From: Planococcus lenghuensis
Lineage (GTDB): Bacteria > Bacillota > Bacilli > Bacillales_A > Planococcaceae
Assembly (NCBI RefSeq): GCF_001999905.1
Contig: NZ_CP019640.1
Span: forward strand, 3,514,001 to 3,578,000
Direction: 5' to 3'
Length of the DNA stretch: 64,000 nucleotides
Shown here: positions 52,041-60,915 of the stretch, piece after piece
Position numbering within the stretch: the stretch's first letter is position 1
Layout: every line of letters starts with the position of its first letter
Made by a program: the position numbers and the translations under genes
Notes under the pieces: generated by a model
The model's database searches: none
Told to the model about the DNA's origin: nothing
Seen by the model: the letters and a program-made list of their open reading frames with translations, nothing else

Positions 52041-52742
52041 CTATTCGCAGCTTGCCACGAATTTTTTGAATATCCGCCGGGAGACTTCTTCCCCGGCCGC
52101 CGCCAGCGGTTCCGGATGCCATTGCACGCCGAGCACGAATTTATGTGACGTGCTTTCAATCGCTTCAATGATGCCATCGGACGCTGTGCCTGTCACTTTC
52201 AGTGGTTCCGGCACATTCCGGACGGCCTGATGATGATATGTATTCACTTTGAAACGCTCTGTGCCGGCTATACTTGCAAGCAGGCTGCCGGGTACTGCGT
52301 CCACAAAATGCGCGAGATGGGCCCGCACCGCATTCTGCTGGTGCTGCAGCAACTTCCCGTCGATCTGGGAATAGATGTCCTGGTACATATCCCCGCCGAC
52401 TGTGATATTCATGATCTGGATGCCCCTGCAGATGGCGAGGATCGGCTTATCCGCCGCGAGCATCTTTTCAACGATCAGCATCTCAAAGCTGTCCCGCCCG
52501 GGTGAAATCATGCCGAGCCCCTGCAGCGGCTCCTCTCCGAACAGCGTTGGGTCGATGTCGCCGCCGCCGGTCACAAGCAAGCCGTCAATCCGGTCAGCCA
52601 GCTTTGCAACATCCGCATCCGTGCCGATCGGCAGGATGACCGGAATGCCGCCCGCCTGAATAATTGCCTGGATGTAGTCATTCGATAACGTGTGCTTATA
52701 ATCCATTTCGACATGTGATGTAATTCCGATGATGGGTTTCAT
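52041..52742 (-). CDS. Gamma-glutamyl-gamma-aminobutyrate hydrolase-like class I amidotransferase (C26)
   Basis: A 233-residue enzyme of the PuuD/peptidase C26 type: start KPIIGITSHVEMD, GLLVTGGGDIDPTLFGE, nucleophile in ILAICRGIQIMNI, and the His/Glu pair in VQWHPEPLA. It hydrolyses gamma-glutamyl amides. ATG 52742 is where the family begins, though its ribosome site is weak; upstream ATGs at 52778 and 52805 are alternatives. It precedes the M19 dipeptidase gene. The 21-bp repeat array lies upstream of it. Confidence 0.87.
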   Translation of the reverse strand: MKPIIGITSHVEMDYKHTLSNDYIQAIIQAGGIPVILPIGTDADVAKLADRIDGLLVTGGGDIDPTLFGEEPLQGLGMISPGRDSFEMLIVEKMLAADKPILAICRGIQIMNITVGGDMYQDIYSQIDGKLLQHQQNAVRAHLAHFVDAVPGSLLASIAGTERFKVNTYHHQAVRNVPEPLKVTGTASDGIIEAIESTSHKFVLGVQWHPEPLAAAGEEVSRRIFKKFVASCE

Positions 52743-52894
52743 TGCAATCAATTCACTCGCTTTCTTACATAATGCCATTTTCAGGCATACTATCAGTATA
52801 CGCAATCTTCAGGCAAAAAGAAGCCGGATAATTGAAGGTGCGGGTACTGACTCCATGAAGTAAGAATAAAACCAGATGGCGATTAAAACTCCAT

Positions 52895-53020
52895 GAGTGC
52901 ATGTTAAGCGCCGACGAATGCATGTTAAGATCCAGCGAATGTGCTTTAAAAATGGCTGAGTGCATTTTAAAACCCAGCGAGTGTGCTTTAAAAATGGCTG
53001 AATGGTCTTTAATATTCAGC
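52895..53020 (-). repeat. Array of six 21-bp units (array A)
   Basis: On the minus strand six 21-bp units repeat the core TTAAN4CA(C/T)TC, with unit starts (plus coordinates) at 52895, 52916, 52937, 52958, 52979 and 53000. Units 3 and 5 differ by a single base. A degenerate unit is at 52874. It lies between the aminotransferase and C26 genes. Open frames through it on both strands follow from the period being a multiple of three. Confidence 0.88.
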
Positions 53021-53085
53021 TCCCGAATGAACACGAAAAATGAGAGCAGCACCGGATCCTTCGCCCGCTCTACTCTCATTCATTT

Positions 53086-54210
53086 TCAGTCCACTGTCTT
53101 CAAGTACTCAGAGAATTTCGTCAGTCCCTGTTTCAGCACATCGGTCGAGCAGGCATAGCCGATCCGCACTGTGCCTTCGAGATCGAAACAGCTGCCCGGC
53201 GCGAGGAACGTGCCATTGGCTTTAAACAGCCCGATGCAGAACCTATCCGATGGCATATCCGCCTCGTATTTCAGAATCGCCGTCGTGCCGGCCTGCGGCT
53301 TAAAATAAGAGATTTTGTCTTCCTTGGCGACCCAGTCATCGAGAATCTGCAGATTGTCGCGGACGATTTTCAAATTGCGCTCCATCAGCCGGTCGTAGTT
53401 CTCGAGCGCCCGGACGGCAAGCAGGTCATCGATACCGCTATTGGAAATCGTTGTGTAATCGCGGCGCACAATGCACCGCTCGATCAGTTCTTCCGGTCCG
53501 GCAATCCAGCCGAGGCGAAGCCCCGCGAGCGACAATGATTTCGACATGCTTCCCGTGCTGATGCCTTTCTCGTAAAGATCCGCCATGGCCGGCACGTTCG
53601 CATCCGGATCCTGCCACAGGCCCCGGTACACTTCATCACACAGCACGTACACATCATGCTTGCGGGCGATCGCCACAATCCGTTCCAGGTAATCCGCATC
53701 CATGACGGAACCGGAGGGATTATTCGGATTATTGATGATGACCAGTTTCGTCTTATCATTGACCAGTGAAGCCAGTTCTTCCAAATCCGGCAGGTAGTTG
53801 TTCTCCGGGGTGAGCCGGAGCCGTTTTACGTCCGCCCCGAATGATTCCGGCACGGAATGCAGCTGCTGGTACGTCGGGTCGACGCATACGACTTCATCAC
53901 CGGGCTCGATCAGCGTATACAGCACAAGGAAATTTGCACCGATCGCGCCGTTCATCGATAAGATGTTGTCCGGCGTCATGGTCTTATACAAATTGGCGAC
54001 ATTCTTCTTGAACCCGGGCGATCCCGTAATGTGACCATACGTCAATTTTGTATCCGCAATGGAGCGGAAAAACTCATCATAATCCTCTCCACCGAGCGTT
54101 ACCAGTTCTTCGATGCTCAGCGAATCGACACATGTTTCAGCAAGGTTATAAACAGCTTCCTGCTCGTATTCATTCATCCATTCTTCGATTGCAAACGGTT
54201 TAATGTTCAT
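53086..54210 (-). CDS. PLP-dependent aminotransferase, class I/II
   Basis: A 374-residue fold-type I aminotransferase. PLP motifs: NGAIGANFLVLYTLIEPGDE, the NNPNNPSGSVM segment, YVLCDEVYRG (PLP aspartate and tyrosine) and the lysine in TGSMSKSLSLAGLRLGW. AAGGAG precedes the ATG. It is the fourth gene after the M20, EutB-like and EutC-like genes on the same strand (27-base gap), implying that the pathway passes through an amino acid or keto acid. Specific substrate unknown. Confidence 0.88.
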   Translation of the reverse strand: MNIKPFAIEEWMNEYEQEAVYNLAETCVDSLSIEELVTLGGEDYDEFFRSIADTKLTYGHITGSPGFKKNVANLYKTMTPDNILSMNGAIGANFLVLYTLIEPGDEVVCVDPTYQQLHSVPESFGADVKRLRLTPENNYLPDLEELASLVNDKTKLVIINNPNNPSGSVMDADYLERIVAIARKHDVYVLCDEVYRGLWQDPDANVPAMADLYEKGISTGSMSKSLSLAGLRLGWIAGPEELIERCIVRRDYTTISNSGIDDLLAVRALENYDRLMERNLKIVRDNLQILDDWVAKEDKISYFKPQAGTTAILKYEADMPSDRFCIGLFKANGTFLAPGSCFDLEGTVRIGYACSTDVLKQGLTKFSEYLKTVD

Positions 54211-54237
54211 TGTACGACTCCTTCATTCATAGCCTTT

Positions 54238-55224
54238 TCAAATCAGGTTCACGGTTAAATTCCCGCCCCGCTCTTTCAGCACGGCCACCACTTTTTTAGC
54301 CGTGGTGATGTCCTGGACCGATAAGCCGGTCGAATCGAACACCGTGATGTCACTCTCTGACATTCTGCCTGGTTTATTGCCCAGTATGACTTGCCCGATC
54401 TCGGTCAGATCGCTTTCAGCAAGAATCCCTTCCCGCACCGCATGCTGCACTTCGCCCCGCTCTATGCATTGTGCACTGCTGTCGGTGAACGCTTTCGCGC
54501 GCCGGAACAGCGCTTCATCGAGTTCCTGTTTTCCCGGCATGTCCGCGCCGATGCAGGCAATATGCGTACCCGGCCGAATCCAGTCGCTTTGGATGAGCGC
54601 TTCCTTGCTCGATGTTGCGGTAATGACGATGTCAGCCTGGGAAACGCAATTTTCCAAGTCACTGCACGCCGTATAAGTGATTCCGACTCTTGTCTGCATT
54701 TCCTGAATATAAGCTGTCACTTTTTCGCTGCTCCGGCCCCAGACAAACGCTTCTTCCAGTTCGAATACCCGCGACAGCGCTTCGAGTTCCCAGCGGGCGA
54801 TGACACCGGTTCCGACAATCGCCACTTTTTTGGCGGAAGGATTCGCCAAATATTTCGCTGAAACAGCACCCGCAGCACCGGTACGCATATCGGTAATCAG
54901 GCTGCCATCCATAATTGCGATCGGGGTACTGTTTTTTGCGTCCATGATCAAGATAGTGGCCAGTCCGTTCGGAATCCCGTAGTCCCGCTGATTGTTTGCA
55001 TAGCCGCTGGCAATTTTCACGCAGATAATGTCATCCGCTGTGTCGTAACCGGTTTTGATATCAACTTCCCCGTGGTGTTTTTCCACTTCAAACGACAGCA
55101 CCGGCGGCAGCATCACTTTCTGCTGTGAAAAGAGGCGGTAAGCTTCTTCCACTGAGGCAATGACATCATCCATTTTGAGCACTTCGGCAATCTGTTCCCG
55201 GGTGAATAGCAGTGTTTCCTTCAT
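54238..55224 (-). CDS. Ornithine cyclodeaminase/mu-crystallin family protein (EutC-like)
   Basis: A 328-residue NAD(P)-binding protein: N-terminal dimer part (FTREQIAEVLKMDDVIASVE), MDGSLITDMRTGAAGAVSAK, and the Rossmann motif VAIVGTGVIARWELEALSRV. The family includes ornithine cyclodeaminase, alanine dehydrogenase and EutC of ectoine breakdown. The ATG at 55224 shares one base with the dehydratase stop (TGATG), so the two are co-translated as in eutBC pairs. It likely reduces an imine or keto intermediate made by the dehydratase; inference. Confidence 0.87.
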   Translation of the reverse strand: MKETLLFTREQIAEVLKMDDVIASVEEAYRLFSQQKVMLPPVLSFEVEKHHGEVDIKTGYDTADDIICVKIASGYANNQRDYGIPNGLATILIMDAKNSTPIAIMDGSLITDMRTGAAGAVSAKYLANPSAKKVAIVGTGVIARWELEALSRVFELEEAFVWGRSSEKVTAYIQEMQTRVGITYTACSDLENCVSQADIVITATSSKEALIQSDWIRPGTHIACIGADMPGKQELDEALFRRAKAFTDSSAQCIERGEVQHAVREGILAESDLTEIGQVILGNKPGRMSESDITVFDSTGLSVQDITTAKKVVAVLKERGGNLTVNLI

Positions 55225-56201
55225 CACTGACCGCTCCCTTCGAATCGATTATGGAATTCCGCCACACGCGCGAGGTCGATATTGCCGCCGGTGGCGATCG
55301 TCAGCACTTTTTTGCCGGCCACATCGGGAATGAGCCCTTGCTGCAACGCGGCAATCCCGACGACTGCGGAACCTTCGAGCATATAATGATGCTGTTTGGC
55401 CATCCAGTACACCGCTTTGGCGACATCATCTTCTTCCACTAGGATAAAATCATCGACGATGCCTTGCGCCAGGTCGAAATTGCCTTGGGTGATGCCGCCG
55501 TGCAACCCTTCCGCATAGGAAGACTTGTATTCGACATCCACCAGTTTTCCGGCTTTGAAGGAATAGTACCAAGGCGGTGACGCGTGCGTCTGGATACCGA
55601 TCACTTTGATCGCCGGATTCACCGCCTTAGCAGCAAGTGCGACGCCGCACAGTAATCCCCCGCCGCCTGCGGGTACGAGGATGATGTCCGTATCCGGCTC
55701 TTCAAGCAAGGCTTCGAGTCCGGCTGTCCCTTGCCCGGCCACAACCAAATCATCTTCGAATGCATTGACGAATACCCGCCCTGTTTCCTCCGCCAGTTCC
55801 AGCGCATGCGCTTCCGCTTCGTCGTACAGATCGCCATGGATGATCAACTCGCCGCCATAGCGCTTGATGCCTTCAAGTTTCGTCTGCGGCGTGGTCGCCG
55901 GCACAATGATTTGTGCCGAAATCCCCTGCAGGCTGGATGCGTAGGCGACTGCCTGCGCATGATTCCCGGCAGACGCGGTAATCACACCCCGCTTCTGCTC
56001 TTCCGCTGTCAATGAATCGATTTTATTGAGCGCGCCCCGCATTTTGAATGATCCGGTCTTTTGCAGCGCCTCCATTTTGATGTAGACATCAGCCCCAACA
56101 TCGGCCGACAGCATGTCCGAGTAGAGGAGCGGCGTAGCATTCACCCGCCCTTTCAGTCGTTTGGCTGCAATTAGCACATCCTGAAACGTTGCAGTAAGCA
56201 T
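55224..56201 (-). CDS. Threonine/serine dehydratase-like PLP enzyme (EutB-like)
   Basis: A 325-residue fold-type II PLP enzyme: KMEALQKTGSFKMRGALNKI (Schiff-base lysine in SFKMRGA), TASAGNHAQAVAYAS, and the phosphate-binding glycine loop PAGGGGLLCGVALA. No regulatory ACT domain, as in catabolic dehydratases and EutB. ATG 56201 has GGAGG nine bases before; the TTG at 56216 would overlap that site. It sits between the M20 and EutC-like genes. The substrate is a beta-hydroxy amino compound; hydroxyectoine-derived, threonine, serine or hydroxyaspartate are candidates. Confidence 0.88.
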   Translation of the reverse strand: MLTATFQDVLIAAKRLKGRVNATPLLYSDMLSADVGADVYIKMEALQKTGSFKMRGALNKIDSLTAEEQKRGVITASAGNHAQAVAYASSLQGISAQIIVPATTPQTKLEGIKRYGGELIIHGDLYDEAEAHALELAEETGRVFVNAFEDDLVVAGQGTAGLEALLEEPDTDIILVPAGGGGLLCGVALAAKAVNPAIKVIGIQTHASPPWYYSFKAGKLVDVEYKSSYAEGLHGGITQGNFDLAQGIVDDFILVEEDDVAKAVYWMAKQHHYMLEGSAVVGIAALQQGLIPDVAGKKVLTIATGGNIDLARVAEFHNRFEGSGQ

Positions 56202-56216
56202 TTTAATTTCCTCCAA

Positions 56217-57383
56217 TCAGATTGAAGTCAGCGGATAATCTTCGATGATGCCGATGAACAGGCGGATCGCCGAAGCGAACACCTCTTCATCCAGATCGAA
56301 TTTGGCGTGATGGTGCGGATAGCGGCTCCGTTCGCCTTTCATGCCGACAAAGATGAAGGCCCCCGGCTTTTCCTGCAGGTAAAAAGCGAAATCTTCCGCC
56401 CCCATGATCATGTCCACCGGCGCAAACGCATCTTCGCCCAATTGTTTTCTGATGACCGTTTCAGCGAACCGGCTTTCATTTTCATCATTGACGAGCGGCG
56501 GTGTGCCGGTGATAAATTCCACATGGCTTTCAGCTTGGAATGTGTCACATATTCCTTTCGATTGCCGGGCGATCCGCTCCTGCAAAAAGGCTCGGGTCTC
56601 CGGTGTCATGGCACGGAACGTGCCGTATAGGTCCGCTTTCGACGGGATGATGTTATAGGTCGTCCCGCCTTCAATTTTCCCGACTGAAATGACTGCCGGC
56701 TCCATCGGATTCACTTGCCGGCTGACAATGGCCTGGAACGACTGCACAAGATGCGTGGCGATGTAGATTGGATCCGTCGTCTCGTGCGGCGCCGAACCAT
56801 GCCCGCCGCTCCCGTCGACTGTCACCCGGAAATCATCGGATGATGCCATCATCGGACCGGGTATCAGTCCGAGCTTGCCTTTCTCCATTCCCTGCCACAA
56901 GTGAATGCCGAAAATTGCATCCACGTCGTCGAGCACACCGGCCGATACAAGCGCTTCCGCCCCGCTCGGCGTAATTTCCTCTGCTGACTGGAAGATGAAT
57001 TTTACATTCGGGCGGATGGATTCCCGGTTCGCCGCTGCCCATTTCACAACAGCCAGCAGGATGGCGGTATGGCCATCGTGCCCGCATGCATGGGAAACAC
57101 CCGGTACTTGGGAGCGGTAATCGCCTTTCTCCCCTTCTTCTTCCACCGGCAATGCGTCGATATCCGCCCGCAATGCGATCGTTTTCGAGCCGTCTGTGCC
57201 CGGCAGATAAGCAACAAGACTCGGATAAGGAGCTTCCCGCAATTCGAGAGCCAAATCGGTAATGATCGTTTTGATGTAGCGATGCGTTTCGTGCTCCATT
57301 CCCGACAATTCGGGATTTCGGTGCAGATGGCGCCGATGGCCGATACTCCAATCCGCCAATGACTGCAATGCCTCTTTATTCAT
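56217..57383 (-). CDS. M20 family amidohydrolase
   Basis: A 388-residue zinc amidohydrolase/peptidase: start GHRRHLHRNPELSGMEHETH, metal motif SHACGHDGHTAILL, QSAEEITPSGAEALVSAG and the C-terminal metal histidine region RSRYPHHHAKFDLDEE. This is the M20D type that removes acyl groups from N-acyl amino acids (hippurate or N-acetyl amino acid hydrolases). AGGAGGGTAC precedes the ATG. It is the first gene of the run M20, EutB-like, EutC-like, aminotransferase, so the pathway probably begins by deacylating an N-acyl amino acid. Confidence 0.9.
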   Translation of the reverse strand: MNKEALQSLADWSIGHRRHLHRNPELSGMEHETHRYIKTIITDLALELREAPYPSLVAYLPGTDGSKTIALRADIDALPVEEEGEKGDYRSQVPGVSHACGHDGHTAILLAVVKWAAANRESIRPNVKFIFQSAEEITPSGAEALVSAGVLDDVDAIFGIHLWQGMEKGKLGLIPGPMMASSDDFRVTVDGSGGHGSAPHETTDPIYIATHLVQSFQAIVSRQVNPMEPAVISVGKIEGGTTYNIIPSKADLYGTFRAMTPETRAFLQERIARQSKGICDTFQAESHVEFITGTPPLVNDENESRFAETVIRKQLGEDAFAPVDMIMGAEDFAFYLQEKPGAFIFVGMKGERSRYPHHHAKFDLDEEVFASAIRLFIGIIEDYPLTSI

Positions 57384-57556
57384 ATGTACCCTCCTGCGTT
57401 ATCCGAGCGGCCGCAGCTCCTCCCATGTATCAGAAGCGCTTCAGTTGCATCCGGTCTCTGTCCATTTCTGTCTAACACTATACAGGATGGAATAATCTGA
57501 ATCCAAGTATTTTTCCGCTCTTACTTATATTTATTCATGGACGCTGAATGACTGCA

Positions 57557-57590
57557 ATAAAAAACCGCCGGTTCTCCCGGCGGTTTATCA
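57557..57590 (-). terminator. Terminator of galM
   Basis: AAACCGCCGGG and CCGGCGGTTT pair with a short loop; TTTTATTG follows on the minus strand, right after the galM stop at 57591. Confidence 0.88.
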
Positions 57591-58652
57591 TTAATTTGCT
57601 GTAAATGAATATTTTGTGCTCGTTCTGTAGGTCTCGCCAGCCTTCAGCACAGCGCCCGGGAAATGGGGATGGTGGATGAAATCCGGTGCCGCTTGTGTTT
57701 CCAGGCACATCCCCAAATAATTTCGGGCCTGGACACCTCTTATCTTATGATCTCCCGCCAATTTATTGCCGGTGTACAGCACGACGCACGGTTCATCGGT
57801 CTCCACTTCGAGAACACGGCCGCTCTCCGGATCTGTCAGCCTGATTTCCTGCCGGCCGTCGTTCAATAAGAAAGGATGGTCATATCCGTGATGCACGAGC
57901 GCGTTCTGGGGGTCAGCGGAAGCTGTCCCGTCTGCAATAGCACGTCCTGCCCGGAAATCGAATGCGGTCCCTTCCGTTTCCCGGATCCGGCCCGTCGGCA
58001 GAAACTCTTCGTTCAGTTCCAGAAACCGGCCACTGCTCATGATAAGTTCATGTTTGAGCACATCCCGTTTCAGGTTTCCGCTGAGATTGAAATAGGAATG
58101 ATTCGTGACATTCAGTAATGTATCCTGATCCGACACGCCTTCATACCGGATGACCAATTCGCTGTCAGCAGTCACCGTGTAAATGATTTTCATGCTGATA
58201 TTACCAGGGTAACCTTGGTCACCGTCCGGACTTTCATACGAAAAGATAACGGAAGCATGGCTGTCATTTTCCTGCACTTCGGCATTCCACAGCACATGAC
58301 TGAAGCCGTCCGGCCCGCCGTGCAGGTGATTGGTACGTTCATTCTGCGCCAGCTGATACACACGGTCATTCAACTCAAATGATCCGCCGGCGATTCTTCC
58401 TGCAAACCGGCCGACCGCTGCGCCGAAATAAGGGGAATGCCGGTCGTACTCTTCTATTGAATCAAAGCCCAATACAACATTCTCCAATACGCCTTCCCGG
58501 TCGGGTGCGATGATTTCCGTAATAATGCAGCCATAATTGATGCAGGACAGTTGAAACCCGCCCGGAACATGGAATGTATAGCGGCTGACAGGCTTTCCAT
58601 CCTTAAAGCCGAATGCATCCTGCTTCACTTTCAGTTTCGCTGTTGTTTTCAT
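57591..58652 (-). CDS. galM: Aldose 1-epimerase (galactose mutarotase)
   Basis: A 353-residue mutarotase that interconverts alpha and beta sugars. Seen are LSCINYGCIITEIIAPDREG, the active-site histidines in RTNHLHGGPDGFSHV and VTNHSYFNLSG, EGTAFDFRAG and the catalytic Glu in CLETQAAPDFIHHP. It overlaps the oxidoreductase gene by four bases (ATGA) and ends the sugar operon with xylFGH-type genes, so it prepares the transported sugar's anomer. Confidence 0.92.
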   Translation of the reverse strand: MKTTAKLKVKQDAFGFKDGKPVSRYTFHVPGGFQLSCINYGCIITEIIAPDREGVLENVVLGFDSIEEYDRHSPYFGAAVGRFAGRIAGGSFELNDRVYQLAQNERTNHLHGGPDGFSHVLWNAEVQENDSHASVIFSYESPDGDQGYPGNISMKIIYTVTADSELVIRYEGVSDQDTLLNVTNHSYFNLSGNLKRDVLKHELIMSSGRFLELNEEFLPTGRIRETEGTAFDFRAGRAIADGTASADPQNALVHHGYDHPFLLNDGRQEIRLTDPESGRVLEVETDEPCVVLYTGNKLAGDHKIRGVQARNYLGMCLETQAAPDFIHHPHFPGAVLKAGETYRTSTKYSFTAN

Positions 58653-59662
58653 TTTACTTCAGCACCATCCGATCTCAGGCTGATCCGTTTGCCGGTCGCC
58701 ATCGACGTGAAGCAGGCGTCAAGAACCCGCATATTGGCCACTGCCGATTCTCCTGAATACACCGGTGCCGCATCATTCAGAATCGCTGCAGAAAAATGCT
58801 CCACTTCCAGCTGATAGATGCTGCCGGCAATCTTCTCTTCCCGGCTCGTATTTCCCGTGGTGACAATCACCGGGCCAATACCGCCGTTCTGGTCGGGCCG
58901 GAATGCATACGGCACTTTAATCGTGCCTTCTGTGCCGATGACTTCGTACTCATTCCGGTTTGCCGTATCAAAACTGCAGTCAAAGATTGCAGGGATGCCG
59001 TTTTCAAGTTCCAGAAAGACATAAGCGGATGTATCGACGCCGGTCACCTCGTCTATTTCTGCTCTCGCCTGCACTTCAGCAGGTTCTGACTCCAACACGG
59101 TCCGGATTGCATGGACCGAGTAACAGCCCACATCATACAGGCTGCCGCCGCCCATTTCCTTCGCCATCCGGATATCGCCTTCCCGGTTTTGAAAATTAAA
59201 CGAGTGGCTGGATTTCATCAGCTTCACTTCTCCGATTTCACCGGATTTGATAATCTCACGCACCCGTGCATGCTGCGGATGAAATTGATACATGAACGCT
59301 TCCATGAATTTCACGTTCCGCTCCCGGCAGAAATGGATCATTTCTTCGGTATCCTTCGCGTTCAGGGCTGCAGGCTTCTCGCACAGGATGTGTTTCCCCC
59401 GCTCAGCCGCCTTGAACACCCATTCTTTATGTAAGTGATTTGGCAACGGGATATAGACCGCATCAATTTCAGGGTCCTCCAGCAACTCCTCATACGTTTC
59501 GTATGCTTTTGGAATTTTTAGTTCCGCTGCCGCATCATGCGCTTTCGGCCCTCTGCTCGCTATGGCTGCGATTTCCGCATTGCCTGCTTGCTTAATGGCC
59601 GGGATCAATTGCGTTCTTGCAATATTCGCTGTGCTTAAGACACCCCATCGAATTGTTGTCAT
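58649..59662 (-). CDS. Gfo/Idh/MocA family oxidoreductase
   Basis: A 337-residue NAD(P)-dependent dehydrogenase of sugars or inositols. N-terminal Rossmann part starts IRWGVLSTANIARTQLIPAI; the catalytic lysine is in GKHILCEKPAALN; the C-terminal part holds GGGSLYDVGCYSVHAIR. GGAGGAATCAC precedes ATG 59662 (the frame opens at 59695). It lies between the ABC permease gene and galM, so it probably oxidises the imported aldose. Confidence 0.9.
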   Translation of the reverse strand: MTTIRWGVLSTANIARTQLIPAIKQAGNAEIAAIASRGPKAHDAAAELKIPKAYETYEELLEDPEIDAVYIPLPNHLHKEWVFKAAERGKHILCEKPAALNAKDTEEMIHFCRERNVKFMEAFMYQFHPQHARVREIIKSGEIGEVKLMKSSHSFNFQNREGDIRMAKEMGGGSLYDVGCYSVHAIRTVLESEPAEVQARAEIDEVTGVDTSAYVFLELENGIPAIFDCSFDTANRNEYEVIGTEGTIKVPYAFRPDQNGGIGPVIVTTGNTSREEKIAGSIYQLEVEHFSAAILNDAAPVYSGESAVANMRVLDACFTSMATGKRISLRSDGAEVK

Positions 59663-59748
59663 TGTGATTCCTCCTTCAAGTAACATCTGACACAAAAAGA
59701 TATACCAGTCACCCGGTATATCCCTGCGATTGTGCTATGGTCCAGGTT

Positions 59749-60915
59749 CTACTTTTTACTGGAGATATCAATCCAGACGGCCAGGATCAAGATCAGGCCT
59801 TTCACAATATACTGCCAGTAGGCTCCGATATTCATCATGCTCATGCCGTTATCGATGCTTGCCATGATCAGCGCACCGATCAGGGCACCGACGATTTTCC
59901 CTTTACCGCCCATGAGGCTTGTTCCGCCGATGACGCAGGCTGCGATGGCATCAAGCTCATAGCTTGTGCCGGCGCTTACAGTCGCCGCGTTCAGCCGGCT
60001 TGTCAGCAAGACGCCGGCCACACCGCTTAATGCACCCATGATGACGAATACCCAAAGCGTATTGCGCTTAATGTTAATGCCGGAAAGCGCAGCTGCTTCC
60101 TGATTGCCGCCGATCGCATAAATATAGCGGCCGAACGATGTTTTGTTCGTGATAAAGATGAAGACACCGGCGATGGCCAGAACGATCAGGAACGGAACCG
60201 GCGTTCCTAAGTACCGGTTGAGCATGTAGACCGCCAGCAAAATGAACACGGCATAGGCTGCCACTTTTCCGTAATCGATTGTCGCCGGCGGAACGAGCAG
60301 GTGCATCTTTTCCCGTTTCGCCCGGTTTCTGACTGTCCATACCACTAACAGAACAATACCCACTACAGCCAGAATGTATCCCGGGATATATGGAAAATAA
60401 CTATTGCCGATGACTTTGAAGCTGTCATCGAGCGGTGCGACTGTCTGCCCGTTACTGAGACCGATCAGGATGCCCCGGAAAATCAGCATGCCGCCGAGCG
60501 TAACGATGAAGGCCGGAACTGCCCGGTAAGCGACCCACCAGCCCTGCCATAATCCAAGAAGCGCACCGACCGCAATCGCTGCTGCAACCGCTGCTACGGT
60601 GTTCCAGTCATACCAGACCTGGAGAATCGCAGCAATTCCGCCCGCCAGTCCCAGAAGCGCACCGACGGACAGATCGATATGGCCCGCCACAATTACGAGC
60701 GTCATTCCGACAGCCAGCACCGCAATGACTGCCATTTGCGTAAACAGATTGGAGATATTCCTTGAGGATAGGAATTCACCGCCTGTGAAAAAACCGAAAA
60801 TGAGTGCGATCAGTACGAGCGCGATGATCAACGTGTATGCCTGAAGATCAAATTTGAAGCTTAATCCGCTTCGCGGCGGCGTTGCGCCTTCAGCTGTTGT
60901 TGTCTGTCTGGTCAT
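59749..60915 (-). CDS. xylH: Sugar ABC transporter permease, XylH type
   Basis: A 388-residue permease with ten or more hydrophobic segments. Typical parts are FLSSRNISNLFTQMAVIAVL, GMTLVIVAGHIDLSVGALLG, AFIVTLGGMLIFRGI and the motif LDAIAACVIGGTSLMGGKG of the ribose/xylose permease family. The length (388) is closer to XylH (~390) than RbsC (~320). It overlaps the xylG stop by four bases. Sugar identity (xylose or another aldose) is inferred from the three subunits together. Confidence 0.87.
   Translation of the reverse strand: MTRQTTTAEGATPPRSGLSFKFDLQAYTLIIALVLIALIFGFFTGGEFLSSRNISNLFTQMAVIAVLAVGMTLVIVAGHIDLSVGALLGLAGGIAAILQVWYDWNTVAAVAAAIAVGALLGLWQGWWVAYRAVPAFIVTLGGMLIFRGILIGLSNGQTVAPLDDSFKVIGNSYFPYIPGYILAVVGIVLLVVWTVRNRAKREKMHLLVPPATIDYGKVAAYAVFILLAVYMLNRYLGTPVPFLIVLAIAGVFIFITNKTSFGRYIYAIGGNQEAAALSGINIKRNTLWVFVIMGALSGVAGVLLTSRLNAATVSAGTSYELDAIAACVIGGTSLMGGKGKIVGALIGALIMASIDNGMSMMNIGAYWQYIVKGLILILAVWIDISSKK

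Noticed and set aside
52765-53158. Two frames reading through array A on both strands (units like ECALKMA or IFKAHSL)
   Set aside because: Openness follows from a 21-bp period; the same repeat elsewhere contains stops, so it is not coding.
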